Below, piece after piece: positions 53,797 through 63,135 of a stretch of 64,000 bases of DNA. The notes beneath the pieces were generated by a model. That model worked only from the letters and a program-made list of their open reading frames with translations, was not told where the DNA came from and did no database searches. Both the position numbers and the translations under genes were made by a program. Each line of letters begins with the position of its first letter. Position 1 is the first letter of the stretch. This DNA comes from Polynucleobacter corsicus (GTDB lineage Bacteria; Pseudomonadota; Gammaproteobacteria; Burkholderiales; Burkholderiaceae), in the NCBI RefSeq assembly GCF_018688255.1, contig NZ_CP061314.1, forward strand, positions 744,001-808,000, read 5' to 3'.

Positions 53797-53905
53797 CATT
53801 CCAATGAGTTTCTGGGTTGTGAAATCCAGTGCCTCCCTGGAATGGCATCCCTTGTGATCTTTAATCGCTCCAGTGTTGTCGCGACACTGCTTTATCCCGC
53901 GACAA
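53797..53905 (+). promoter_or_regulatory. Hairpin-rich leader of pnp
   Basis: Two inverted repeats are seen: CATTCCA (53797-53803) with TGGAATG (53838-53844), and TTGTCGCG (53876-53883) with CGCGACAA (53898-53905). In E. coli the pnp leader forms an RNase III-processed hairpin used in PNPase autoregulation; an analogous function is possible here. Confidence 0.45.
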
Positions 53906-53953
53906 GCGTGAAATCCATGTGGCTTTTACGTGAACAATTTGGAGAAGATCAGA

Positions 53954-56119
53954 ATGACTATGTTTAAAAAAGCAGTAAAGACGTTTCAATGGGGCAATCA
54001 TCAGGTAATCATGGAAACAGGCGAGATTGCTCGTCAAGCTGGTGGTGCTGTCATCGTTAACGTGGATGACACAGTAGTAATGGGCACAGTAGTTGCCTCT
54101 AAGTCCGCTAAGCCAGGCCAGTCATTTTTCCCATTGACTGTTGATTACTTAGAGAAAACTTACGCCGCAGGAAAAATTCCTGGTGGTTTCTTCCGCCGTG
54201 AAGGCCGTCCATCCGAAGGTGAGACATTGATCTCCCGTTTGATCGATCGTCCATTACGTCCATTGTTCCCAGAAGGTTTCTTGAACGAAGTTCAAGTAGT
54301 CATTCATGTGCTGTCTATCAACCCAGATGTACCTGCTGATATTCCTGCATTGATCGCTGCTTCTGCAGCTTTAGCGGTTTCAGGTATTCCATTTGCTGGT
54401 CCAGTAGGCGCAGCACGTGTTGGTTACGCTAACGGCCAATACCTCTTGAACCCAACTCGTACAGAGCAAGCTACTAGCGAAATGGATTTGATTGTTGCTG
54501 GTACTCAAGCTGCTGTATTGATGGTGGAGTCAGAGGCTAATCAGTTGTCCGAAGAAATCATGTTGGGTGCAGTTGTATACGGCCATGACCAAATGCAAAC
54601 TGCGATCAACGCAATCAACGAATTGGTAACCGAAGCTGGCAAGCCAGAGTGGGATTGGACTGCTGCTCCTAAAGATGAGCCATTTATTGCTAAGGTCACT
54701 GCACTAGCTGAAGCGCCATTGCGTGAGGCATATCAGATTCGTCAAAAAGGTGCTCGTACAGATAAGCTGAAAGAAACTACTAAAACAGTAATGGCTAAGC
54801 TTGCTGAAGAAGGTGATGTTGATGCAGTAGCTGTCAATGACATCATGTTCGAAATCGAAGCCAAGATTGTGCGCAGCCAGATTTTGAATGGCGAGCCACG
54901 CATTGATGGTCGCGATACACGCACTGTTCGTCCAATTGAAATTCGTAATGGCGTATTGCCACGCACACACGGTTCAGCATTGTTTACCCGTGGAGAGACA
55001 CAAGCTCTCGTAGTAGCTACTTTAGGTACTGCACGTGATGAGCAGATCATTGATGCACTCGAAGGCGAGTATCGTGATCGCTTCATGTTCCACTACAACA
55101 TGCCTCCGTTCGCCACTGGCGAAACTGGTCGTGTAGGTAGCCCTAAGCGTCGTGAAATTGGTCACGGTCGTTTGGCTAAACGTGCATTGATTCCAGTATT
55201 GCCAAGCGCAGAAGATTTTGCTTACAGCATTCGTGTGGTTTCAGAAATCACTGAGTCCAATGGCTCCTCATCGATGGCTTCCGTTTGCGGTGGCTGTTTA
55301 GCAATGATGGACGCTGGTGTTCCAGTTAAAGCGCACGTTGCTGGTGTTGCCATGGGCTTGATTTTGGATGGCAACCGCTTTGCTGTGTTGACAGACATCT
55401 TGGGTGATGAAGATCACTTGGGCGATATGGACTTCAAAGTAGCGGGTACTGCTAATGGCATTACTGCTTTGCAAATGGATATCAAAGTTCAAGGTATTAC
55501 TAAAGAAATTATGCAAGTTGCATTGGCCCAAGCTAAAGAAGGTCGTTTGCATATCTTGAGCAAGATGCAAGAAGCGATGGGTTCAGTTCGTACTGAATTG
55601 TCTGCACATGCTCCGCGCATGGTTTCTTTCAAGATTCATCCAGACAAGATTCGTGAAGTAATCGGTAAGGGCGGCGCAACAATTCAAGCCCTGACTAAAG
55701 AAACTGGTTGCAGCATCGACATTAAAGATGACGGCACTGTAACAATCGCTTCTACTTCTGCTGAAGGCATGGCTGAAGCCAAAGCACGTATCGAAGGCAT
55801 TACTGCTGAAGCTGAAGTAGGCAAGATCTACGAAGGCCCGGTAGTGAAATTGCTTGAGTTCGGCGCTTTAGTAAACATTCTTCCAGGTAAAGATGGTCTC
55901 TTGCATATCTCTGAAATTTCTAATGAGCGTGTAAAAGAAGTTAAAGACTACTTAGCTGAAGGCCAAGTTGTTCGCGTGAAGTTGTTAGCTGCTGATGAGC
56001 GTGGTCGTTTACGTTTATCTCTCAAGGCTGCGATGGCTGAAGAGGGTGGCACGATTGCTCCTTTGGCGGGTGCTGAAGTTTCTGCTGAAGCCGCTCCTCC
56101 ATCTGACGAAAACGCTTAA
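53954..56119 (+). CDS. pnp: Polynucleotide phosphorylase
   Basis: 721 residues; 3'-5' phosphorolytic exoribonuclease, part of RNA degradosomes. Two RNase PH domains (about 10-210 and 300-520), a helical linker, KH domain (about 545-610, REVIGKGGATIQALTKETG) and S1 domain (about 615-690). ATG 53954, nine bases after GGAG, is chosen; the upstream GTG 53930 lies before the ribosome site. The C-terminal tail after S1 is acidic and Ala-rich. Confidence 0.97.
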   Translation: MTMFKKAVKTFQWGNHQVIMETGEIARQAGGAVIVNVDDTVVMGTVVASKSAKPGQSFFPLTVDYLEKTYAAGKIPGGFFRREGRPSEGETLISRLIDRPLRPLFPEGFLNEVQVVIHVLSINPDVPADIPALIAASAALAVSGIPFAGPVGAARVGYANGQYLLNPTRTEQATSEMDLIVAGTQAAVLMVESEANQLSEEIMLGAVVYGHDQMQTAINAINELVTEAGKPEWDWTAAPKDEPFIAKVTALAEAPLREAYQIRQKGARTDKLKETTKTVMAKLAEEGDVDAVAVNDIMFEIEAKIVRSQILNGEPRIDGRDTRTVRPIEIRNGVLPRTHGSALFTRGETQALVVATLGTARDEQIIDALEGEYRDRFMFHYNMPPFATGETGRVGSPKRREIGHGRLAKRALIPVLPSAEDFAYSIRVVSEITESNGSSSMASVCGGCLAMMDAGVPVKAHVAGVAMGLILDGNRFAVLTDILGDEDHLGDMDFKVAGTANGITALQMDIKVQGITKEIMQVALAQAKEGRLHILSKMQEAMGSVRTELSAHAPRMVSFKIHPDKIREVIGKGGATIQALTKETGCSIDIKDDGTVTIASTSAEGMAEAKARIEGITAEAEVGKIYEGPVVKLLEFGALVNILPGKDGLLHISEISNERVKEVKDYLAEGQVVRVKLLAADERGRLRLSLKAAMAEEGGTIAPLAGAEVSAEAAPPSDENA

Positions 56120-56146
56120 CTAGTTTATTTAGCAAGCGGAATTCAT

Positions 56147-57145
56147 ATGCGCGTAATAGAAATCAAAGAATTTGGCGCACCAGAAATGCTGGTGTCTGCC
56201 ACTCGTCCTGACCTAGCACTTCCTGGTGCTGGGTCTGGCGAGATTCTGATTCGTGTTTTGGCTGCCGGGATTAATCGTCCTGATGTTTTGCAACGTAAAG
56301 GCCATTACCCGGTTCCAGCAGGCGCATCTGACATTCCGGGCCTGGAAGTGGCTGGTGTAATTGTTGGCGGTGATTTAGGTCACGCCGATAACCTTTTTGG
56401 GCTCAAGGTGGGCGATAAGGTCTGCGCGCTAGTGCAGGGTGGTGGTTACGCAGATTCGTGTATAGCCCCAATTGCCCAATGTTTGCCTTATCCTAAAGGA
56501 TTTACTGATCAAGAGGCTGCCGCATTACCAGAGACGTTTTATACCGTGTGGAGTAATGTCTTCATGCGTGGCCAACTATCTGAAGGCGAAACTTTATTGG
56601 TTCAAGGTGGCTCGAGCGGTATCGGTGTAACTGCTATCTTGATTGCGAAAGCCTTAGGTCATACAGTATTTGTGACTGCAGGTACTGATGAGAAGTGCGC
56701 TGCTTGTGTTGCCTTGGGTGCTGACTTGGCGATCAACTACAAGACGCAAGACTTTGTCGAAGAAGTAAAGAAGGCAACTGACGGCAAGGGTGTCAATGTC
56801 ATTCTAGATATGGTCACCGGCGCTTACGTACAAAAAGAGATCGATTGCCTGGCTGATGATGGTCGTATTGTGATCATTGCAATTCAGGGTGGATCCAAAG
56901 CTGAAGTGAGTACGAATCAAATTTTGCGTCGTCGCTTGACCATTACCGGTTCTACATTACGTCCACGTCCAGTGTCATTTAAGAAGCAGATTACTCAACA
57001 GTTGCATGCCCATATCTGGCCTTTGCTAGATTCGGGGAAATTAAAGCCTGTGATTTATAAAACATTTAGCCTAGATCAAGCGGCAGATGCTCATCGTCTG
57101 ATGGAATCTTCTGAGCACGTTGGCAAGATTGTTTTAACTGTTTAA
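56147..57145 (+). CDS. NAD(P)H quinone oxidoreductase, zinc-free MDR family
   Basis: 332 residues: GroES-like N-terminal half with AAGINRPDVLQRKGHYPVPA, and a Rossmann half with LVQGGSSGIGVTAILIAKA. Closest in pattern to the PIG3/QOR class of quinone reductases. Zinc ligands are absent. It lies between pnp and tpiA with short gaps and may be in one operon with them. Confidence 0.88.
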   Translation: MRVIEIKEFGAPEMLVSATRPDLALPGAGSGEILIRVLAAGINRPDVLQRKGHYPVPAGASDIPGLEVAGVIVGGDLGHADNLFGLKVGDKVCALVQGGGYADSCIAPIAQCLPYPKGFTDQEAAALPETFYTVWSNVFMRGQLSEGETLLVQGGSSGIGVTAILIAKALGHTVFVTAGTDEKCAACVALGADLAINYKTQDFVEEVKKATDGKGVNVILDMVTGAYVQKEIDCLADDGRIVIIAIQGGSKAEVSTNQILRRRLTITGSTLRPRPVSFKKQITQQLHAHIWPLLDSGKLKPVIYKTFSLDQAADAHRLMESSEHVGKIVLTV

Positions 57146-57162
57146 GTATTTAAATTAATTTC

Positions 57163-57921
57163 ATGCGTCCCATCACTGTTATCGGCAACTGGAAAATGAA
57201 CGGCAGCTTTGCAAGTAATGCAGACTGGATTAAGACCGTTTGCCGTGGCATGGAGCAGGGGATGCCTGCGGGTCGTAAGTATGTGGTGTGCGCCCCAGCA
57301 CCTTATTTGTCACAGTGTGGTGAATTAATTCGTGACTGCTCTTTAGCTTTTTTAAGTTTAGGTGCTCAAGATGCATCGGCTTATCCAGTGGGAGCTTATA
57401 CCGGTGATGTTTCAGCAGCTATGCTGAAGGAATTAGATTGTGCCTACGTCATCGTGGGGCATTCGGAGCGCCGCCAGCATCATCAGGAGGCTGATGAGCA
57501 GGTAGCAGAAAAAGCGCTGCAGGTATTAGACAATGGCATGATTCCCGTGATTTGTGTTGGTGAGTCTGCAGATGAGCGTAACTCTGGACGTGAAGTTGAG
57601 GTTGTAAGAGGTCAGATTTCAAAGCAAGTTGCGATTTTGCAAGACCGTTTGGCCGATTGTCTGATTGCCTATGAGCCTGTTTGGGCTATTGGAACTGGTA
57701 AGGTGGCCAGCGCTCAAATAGCTCAGGACATGCACAGAGCCATTCGATTGCAGCTGGCAGAGTTTGATGAGGATGTAGCTTCCCATGTGGGAATTTTGTA
57801 TGGCGGCAGCGTCAAACCTGATAATGCCGTTGAACTATTTGCAATGCCAGATATTGATGGTGGATTGATTGGGGGCGCTTCATTGAACCCTCAGGATTTT
57901 TTAGCCATTTGTCAGGCCTAG
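57163..57921 (+). CDS. tpiA: Triosephosphate isomerase
   Basis: 252 residues; interconverts dihydroxyacetone phosphate and glyceraldehyde 3-phosphate. Catalytic Lys11 (GNWKMNG), His100 (VGHSERR) and Glu171 (AYEPVWAIGTG) and the phosphate loop GGSVKPDN are in place. The gene before (quinone oxidoreductase) is 17 bases away and secG starts 22 bases after it. Confidence 0.97.
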   Translation: MRPITVIGNWKMNGSFASNADWIKTVCRGMEQGMPAGRKYVVCAPAPYLSQCGELIRDCSLAFLSLGAQDASAYPVGAYTGDVSAAMLKELDCAYVIVGHSERRQHHQEADEQVAEKALQVLDNGMIPVICVGESADERNSGREVEVVRGQISKQVAILQDRLADCLIAYEPVWAIGTGKVASAQIAQDMHRAIRLQLAEFDEDVASHVGILYGGSVKPDNAVELFAMPDIDGGLIGGASLNPQDFLAICQA

Positions 57922-57943
57922 ATTTTTTATTTGGAGATAAGCC

Positions 57944-58291
57944 ATGGAATGGTTTAAGACTTTATTAATCGTTTTACAGATTATTTCAGCTTTGGCTGTG
58001 ATATTGCTCGTATTGCTTCAGCAGGGCAAAGGCGCCGACATGGGCGCTGCTTTTGGCTCTGGATCCTCAGGCAGTCTTTTTGGCGCCAGCGGCTCAGCCA
58101 ACTTCCTTTCCCACACAACTGCTATTTTTGCGGCAATCTTTTTTGTTTGCACTTTAGGCATTACTTGGATCGGAAATAAAAAGGAAGTTAGCCCTGGAAT
58201 TTTGTCGGGTACCGTGGCTCCAGTTGCAGTTCCTGCGGCTGCACCAGTAGCCCCAGTTCAAGATCCGACCAAGCCAGCAGTTCCAAAGTAA
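57944..58291 (+). CDS. secG: Preprotein translocase subunit SecG
   Basis: 115 residues with two membrane helices (about 3-24 and 52-74) and GKGADMGAAFGSGSSGSLFG in between, the SecG signature. The C-terminal 35 residues are Pro/Ala-rich and disordered. Part of the SecYEG channel. Position between tpiA and tRNA-Leu/nuo is typical of beta- and gammaproteobacteria. Confidence 0.95.
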   Translation: MEWFKTLLIVLQIISALAVILLVLLQQGKGADMGAAFGSGSSGSLFGASGSANFLSHTTAIFAAIFFVCTLGITWIGNKKEVSPGILSGTVAPVAVPAAAPVAPVQDPTKPAVPK

Positions 58292-58327
58292 AAAATAGGG
58301 TTTTAAGTAGTTTCTAACGCTATTTTT
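58291..58327 (+). terminator. Weak terminator-like hairpin after secG
   Basis: AAAAATAG (58291-58298) and CTATTTTT (58320-58327) pair with a 21-base loop and a T-rich right arm. Weak because AT-rich. Confidence 0.35.
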
Positions 58328-58376
58328 GAGGTAAATGAGTGGTGCAATGCAGTAGAATTGACAAGTTTTGCAAGAT

Positions 58377-58461
58377 GCCGACGTGGTGAAATTGGTAGAC
58401 ACGCTATCTTGAGGGGGTAGTGGCTTAGGCTGTGCGAGTTCGAGTCTCGCCGTCGGCACCA
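58377..58461 (+). tRNA. tRNA-Leu (anticodon GAG)
   Basis: Acceptor GCCGACG pairs with CGTCGGC; anticodon stem-loop CTATC-TTGAGGG-GGTAG has anticodon GAG; a long variable arm, T loop GTTCGAGTC and encoded CCA complete it. Length 85 bases. It precedes the nuo operon. Confidence 0.97.
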
Positions 58462-58571
58462 AATTGTAAAAATTGTAGGGGGTTTATGCCCTAAATCAAG
58501 GTTTTTTGTAGTGGAGTAATTGATAATTTGTAGCTTCTTAGGACTTACCGCACGAACGACTCAGGGCCATT

Positions 58572-58931
58572 TTGAATCTCGCTAATTACTTTCCAGTTCT
58601 GCTTTTTATCCTTGTAGGTATTGGGGTTGGTTTAGTGCCCATGTTCCTCGGAAAAATTTTGGCTCCTTCGAAGCCAGATGCTGAAAAACTGTCGCCCTAT
58701 GAGTGCGGTTTTGAGGCCTTCGAAGATGCGCGTATGAAATTCGACGTACGCTACTACCTCATCGCAATCCTTTTTATCTTATTTGACTTAGAAACAGCAT
58801 TCCTGTTTCCTTGGGGTGTGGCTCTGCGTGATATTGGTTGGTTTGGTTATGCCTCTATGGTGATTTTCCTCTTGGAATTTATCGTTGGCTTCGTATATAT
58901 CTGGAAAAAGGGCGCTCTCGACTGGGAGTGA
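58572..58931 (+). CDS. nuoA: NADH-quinone oxidoreductase subunit A
   Basis: 119 residues with three membrane helices; KLSPYECGFEAFEDARMKFD is the family signature. The start is TTG 58572, giving the expected N-terminus NLANYFPVLLFILVGIGVGL; no ATG is near. First gene of the complex I operon. Confidence 0.94.
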   Translation: MNLANYFPVLLFILVGIGVGLVPMFLGKILAPSKPDAEKLSPYECGFEAFEDARMKFDVRYYLIAILFILFDLETAFLFPWGVALRDIGWFGYASMVIFLLEFIVGFVYIWKKGALDWE

Positions 58932-58936
58932 TCGAT

Positions 58937-59419
58937 ATGGCATTAGAAGGCGTTCTCAAAGAAGGATTTGTTACCACTACTGCGGACCAGTTAATCAACT
59001 GGACTCGCAATGGTTCTTTATGGCCAATGACATTCGGTCTGGCTTGCTGCGCTGTAGAAATGATGCACGCTGGTGCTTCCCGTTATGACTTGGATCGCTT
59101 TGGTGTGGTGTTCCGCCCATCTCCCCGTCAATCAGATTTAATGATTGTGGCTGGCACTTTGTGCAACAAGATGGCTCCAGCACTTCGAAAGGTTTACGAT
59201 CAAATGCCTGAGCCACGCTGGGTGATCTCGATGGGTTCTTGTGCCAATGGTGGTGGTTATTACCATAACTCGTATTCAGTAGTGCGCGGTTGCGACCGCA
59301 TTGTGCCAGTCGATATTTATGTTCCTGGTTGCCCTCCAACTGCCGAGGCCTTGATCTACGGAATTATTCAGTTGCAATCCAAGATCGCTCGCACCAACAC
59401 GATTGCGCGGAAGGCTTAA
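58937..59419 (+). CDS. nuoB: NADH-quinone oxidoreductase subunit B
   Basis: 160 residues; carries the N2 iron-sulfur cluster (GLACCAVEMMHAG, MGSCANGGGYY, YVPGCPP). ATG 58937 is chosen since family homology begins MALEGVLKEGF; the frame is open further upstream inside nuoA. Starts five bases after nuoA. Confidence 0.97.
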   Translation: MALEGVLKEGFVTTTADQLINWTRNGSLWPMTFGLACCAVEMMHAGASRYDLDRFGVVFRPSPRQSDLMIVAGTLCNKMAPALRKVYDQMPEPRWVISMGSCANGGGYYHNSYSVVRGCDRIVPVDIYVPGCPPTAEALIYGIIQLQSKIARTNTIARKA

Positions 59420-59422
59420 ACC

Positions 59423-60022
59423 ATGTCAGACCGTTTAGTTCAACTCGTTGGTAATCTAGAAAAAGTTTTAGGTAAGCGTGCTCAATCTATTGAGATCGCT
59501 TTAGGTGAAGTGACTGTTGTGGTTCATGCAGACACCTATTTTGAATCCGCCATGCTCTTGCGCGATGAGCCTTCATTGGCTTTTGAGCAGTTAATGGATT
59601 CATGTGGAGTGGATTACCAGGACTACCGGGATGGACAGTGGGGTGGTCAGCGTTTTGGCGTAGTAACCCATCTTTTATCCATAGCTCATAACTGGCGTCT
59701 GCGTGTGCGCGTATTTGCACCTGAAGATGCCTACCCAGTAGTTGCATCACTAACACCAGTATGGGCCTCGGCTAATTGGTTTGAGCGCGAAGCTTTTGAT
59801 CTCTACGGTATTTTGTTTGATGGTCACGAAGACCTACGTCGCATTTTGACTGACTATGGTTTTATTGGCCATCCATTCAGAAAAGATTTCCCAATCTCTG
59901 GCAACGTAGAAATGCGTTATGACCCAGAGTTAAAGCGTGTGGTGTATCAGCCAGTCACGATCGAAGCGCGTGAAATCACGCCGCGTATCGTGCGCGAAGA
60001 GCAGTATGGAGGCCCGGTTTAA
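59423..60022 (+). CDS. nuoC: NADH-quinone oxidoreductase subunit C
   Basis: 199 residues, a stand-alone NuoC (not fused with NuoD as in E. coli). The signature ERE.FDLYGI.F.GH..L.RI is visible as FEREAFDLYGILFDGHEDLR. It sits three bases after nuoB. Confidence 0.96.
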   Translation: MSDRLVQLVGNLEKVLGKRAQSIEIALGEVTVVVHADTYFESAMLLRDEPSLAFEQLMDSCGVDYQDYRDGQWGGQRFGVVTHLLSIAHNWRLRVRVFAPEDAYPVVASLTPVWASANWFEREAFDLYGILFDGHEDLRRILTDYGFIGHPFRKDFPISGNVEMRYDPELKRVVYQPVTIEAREITPRIVREEQYGGPV

Positions 60023-60025
60023 GTC

Positions 60026-61279
60026 ATGGCACAAATTAAGAACTACACCCTCAACTTTGGACCTCAACATCCTGCCGCCCACGGCGTACTACGTCTCGTG
60101 TTGGAGCTTGATGGGGAAGTGATCCAACGCGCTGATCCGCATATTGGTTTATTGCATCGCGCCACAGAAAAATTAGCAGAGACACGTACTTGGATTCAGA
60201 ACGTTCCTTATATGGATCGTTTGGACTATGTATCCATGATGGCAAATGAGCATGCTTACGTGATGGCGATTGAGAAGTTGCTTCAAGTAGATGTGCCTTT
60301 GCGTGCACAGTACATCCGGGTGATGTATGACGAGTTAACGCGTTTGCTCAATCACCTCTTGTGGATTGGTTGCCATGGTTTGGACGTTGGCGCTATGGCC
60401 GTGTTCTTGTACGCCTTCCGCGATCGTGAAGATATTTTCGACATGTATGAAGCCGTATCTGGTGCTCGTATGCATGCTGCCTACTACCGTCCAGGTGGCG
60501 TTTATCGTGACCTACCAACACAGATGGCGCAGTTCTCAAAGTCTAAGATTCGTAGCGCCTCTGCCATTAAGCGTTTGAATGAGAACCGTAGCGGTACATT
60601 ACTTGATTTCATTGAGCAGTTCTCCAATGGTTTTGATGCCAACGTCGATGAGTATTGCAACCTCTTAACGGATAACCGTATTTGGAAGCAACGCTTGGTT
60701 GGTATTGGTGTCGTGACTCCTGAGCGCGCGTTGCAGCTTGGCTTCACTGGTCCAATGCTACGTGGTTCCGGTATTGAGTGGGATTTGCGTAAAAAGCAGC
60801 CTTATGAAACTTACGACAAACTCGATTTTGATATTCCGGTTGGTGTGAATGGCGACTCATATGATCGTTATCTAGTCCGTATGGAAGAAATGCGTCAATC
60901 CAACCGCATCATTAAGCAGTGCGTAGCTTGGCTCAAGGCGAATGATGGCCCCGTCATGAGTGACAACCATAAGGTATCTCCGCCAAAGCGTGTGGATATG
61001 AAAACCAATATGGAAGAGTTGATTCATCACTTCAAACTCTTTACTGAAGGTATGCACGTTCCTAATGGAGAGGCTTACTCTGCTGTTGAGCATCCAAAAG
61101 GTGAGTTCGGAATTTACTTAATTTCTGATGGCGCTAATAAGCCTTACCGCATGAAGATTCGTGCGCCAGGCTTTGTACATCTTTCTGCAATGGATGAGAT
61201 GTCACGTGGCCACATGTTGGCTGATGCTGTAACTATTATTGGAACCCAAGATATCGTGTTCGGGGAGATTGACCGCTAA
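60026..61279 (+). CDS. nuoD: NADH-quinone oxidoreductase subunit D
   Basis: 417 residues, 49-kDa subunit homolog lining the quinone site. FGPQHPAAHGVLRLVLELDG and HIGLLHRATEKLAETRT are the signature regions, and the C-terminal DIVFGEIDR is intact. Three bases after nuoC. Confidence 0.97.
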   Translation: MAQIKNYTLNFGPQHPAAHGVLRLVLELDGEVIQRADPHIGLLHRATEKLAETRTWIQNVPYMDRLDYVSMMANEHAYVMAIEKLLQVDVPLRAQYIRVMYDELTRLLNHLLWIGCHGLDVGAMAVFLYAFRDREDIFDMYEAVSGARMHAAYYRPGGVYRDLPTQMAQFSKSKIRSASAIKRLNENRSGTLLDFIEQFSNGFDANVDEYCNLLTDNRIWKQRLVGIGVVTPERALQLGFTGPMLRGSGIEWDLRKKQPYETYDKLDFDIPVGVNGDSYDRYLVRMEEMRQSNRIIKQCVAWLKANDGPVMSDNHKVSPPKRVDMKTNMEELIHHFKLFTEGMHVPNGEAYSAVEHPKGEFGIYLISDGANKPYRMKIRAPGFVHLSAMDEMSRGHMLADAVTIIGTQDIVFGEIDR

Positions 61280-61302
61280 TACAGCGTGCCAAGGATGAAT
61301 TT

Positions 61303-61809
61303 ATGACAACAACCCTTCAACTATCAGACAAAACGCTCGCAGATATTGCGCGCAATGTTGCGAAATACCCTTCAGAGCAAAAACAATCTGCTGTCATGGC
61401 CGCCTTGATTGCTGCCCAAACTGAATTAGGTTGGGTTTCTCCTGAGGTGATTGAAACTGTTGCCCAAATTTTAGAAATGCCAACCATTGCAGTGGATGAG
61501 GTGGCTACTTTTTACAATATGTACGACACCAAGAAAATTGGTAAGTACAAGTTGGTGATCTGCACAAACCTACCTTGCCAGCTAATGCATGGTGAGACCG
61601 CAGCAAGCTATTTAAAAGAAACACTTGGTATTGGCTACAACGAGACTACGTCTTGCGGTACCTTCACTTTAAAAGAGGGTGAGTGCATGGGTGCTTGCGG
61701 TGATTCTCCGGTTCTGCTGGTGAATAACAAACGCATGTGTAGCCATATGAGTAATGAAAAGATTGATGCCTTATTAAGTGAACTCCGTGCAGAAGGAAAA
61801 GCAGCATGA
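61303..61809 (+). CDS. nuoE: NADH-quinone oxidoreductase subunit E
   Basis: 168 residues with the thioredoxin-like [2Fe-2S] fold: cysteines in CTNLPC and GECMGACGDSP. Part of the NADH-input module together with NuoF and NuoG. The stop overlaps the nuoF start by four bases. Confidence 0.96.
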   Translation: MTTTLQLSDKTLADIARNVAKYPSEQKQSAVMAALIAAQTELGWVSPEVIETVAQILEMPTIAVDEVATFYNMYDTKKIGKYKLVICTNLPCQLMHGETAASYLKETLGIGYNETTSCGTFTLKEGECMGACGDSPVLLVNNKRMCSHMSNEKIDALLSELRAEGKAA

Positions 61810-63104
61810 CCAGCTTGCACGATAGACACATTAAGCCTTTGATTCTGGCGGGATTGAATGGCGAGAACTGGCGTTTAAAAGATTACGAAAGCCGAGGCGG
61901 TTATCAACAGCTGCGTCGCATCATTAATGACAAGGTTGCACCAGACGCCATCATTGCAGAATTAAAAGCATCATCATTACGTGGTCGTGGAGGCGCAGGC
62001 TTCCCAACGGGATTGAAGTGGAGCTTTATGCCCCGTCAGTTCCCTGGCCAAAAATATTTAGTTTGTAATAGTGACGAAGGTGAGCCAGGTACATTTAAAG
62101 ACCGCGACATCATGCGTTACAACCCGCATGCCTTGATTGAGGGCATGATTATCGGTGCCTACACTATGGGCATCTCTGTGGGCTACAACTATATCCACGG
62201 TGAAATTTGGGAAGTCTATTCCCGCTTTGAAGAGGCTCTTGAGGAGGCTCGTGCTGCCGGATATCTCGGTGACAAGATTATGGGAGGTGATTTCAACTTC
62301 CAATTGCATGCTTCTCCAGGTTGGGGTGCCTATATCTGCGGTGAAGAAACTGCACTCTTAGAGTCATTGGAAGGTAAGAAGGGTCAGCCACGCTTTAAGC
62401 CTCCTTTTCCTGCCAGCTTTGGTTTGTATGGCAAGCCTACTACGATCAACAATACGGAAACATTTGCTGCTGTGCCATTCATTATGGCAATCGGTGGTCC
62501 AGCGTATTTAGAGCTAGGCAAGCCAAACAACGGCGGTACGAAGATATTCTCTATTTCTGGCGATGTTACCTATCCAGGTAATTATGAGATTCCATTAGGC
62601 ACACCATTTGCTGAGTTACTAAAGCTCGCCGGTGGCATGCGTGATGGCATTCCATTGAAGGCTGTCATTCCTGGTGGTTCATCGGCCCCAGTTATTCCGG
62701 GTGCAGAGATGATGACGCTCACCATGGATTACGACAGCATTGCAAAAGCAGGCTCCATGTTGGGATCTGGCGCAGTCATCGTCATGAATGAAACACGCTG
62801 TATGGTTCGCGCCTTAGAGCGCCTGTCTTACTTCTATCACGAAGAGTCTTGTGGTCAGTGCACCCCATGTCGTGAAGGTACGGGCTGGTTATGGCGCATT
62901 GTGAGTCGTATTGAGCGCGGCGAGGGTCGCCCTGAAGACTTAGATTTATTAAATGATGTAGCAGCCAATATTCAAGGTCGTACGATTTGCGCCTTGGGTG
63001 ATGCAGCTGCTATGCCGGTTCGTGGCATGTTGAAGCATTACATGGATGAATTTGTGTATCACGTAGAACATAAGCGCTGCTTAGATTCTGTTAAACCTTT
63101 ATAA
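61806..63104 (+). CDS. nuoF: NADH-quinone oxidoreductase subunit F
   Basis: 432 residues; binds FMN and NADH. GRGGAGFPTGLKWSFM, NSDEGEPGTFKDRDIM and CGEETALLESLEGKKG are the nucleotide sites, and ESCGQCTPCREG plus a later Cys (TICALGDAAA) holds the [4Fe-4S] cluster N3. Confidence 0.97.
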   Translation: MTSLHDRHIKPLILAGLNGENWRLKDYESRGGYQQLRRIINDKVAPDAIIAELKASSLRGRGGAGFPTGLKWSFMPRQFPGQKYLVCNSDEGEPGTFKDRDIMRYNPHALIEGMIIGAYTMGISVGYNYIHGEIWEVYSRFEEALEEARAAGYLGDKIMGGDFNFQLHASPGWGAYICGEETALLESLEGKKGQPRFKPPFPASFGLYGKPTTINNTETFAAVPFIMAIGGPAYLELGKPNNGGTKIFSISGDVTYPGNYEIPLGTPFAELLKLAGGMRDGIPLKAVIPGGSSAPVIPGAEMMTLTMDYDSIAKAGSMLGSGAVIVMNETRCMVRALERLSYFYHEESCGQCTPCREGTGWLWRIVSRIERGEGRPEDLDLLNDVAANIQGRTICALGDAAAMPVRGMLKHYMDEFVYHVEHKRCLDSVKPL

Positions 63105-63135
63105 GACATTGAGCACGGGACATCTTAAAGTGAGC

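Noticed and set aside
53779..53967. 62-codon frame in the pnp leader
   Set aside because: It spans the leader hairpins and overlaps the pnp start in another frame, with no protein-like conservation visible.
58154..58462. Minus-strand frame across tRNA-Leu and secG end
   Set aside because: Antisense to a clear tRNA and to the secG C-terminus.
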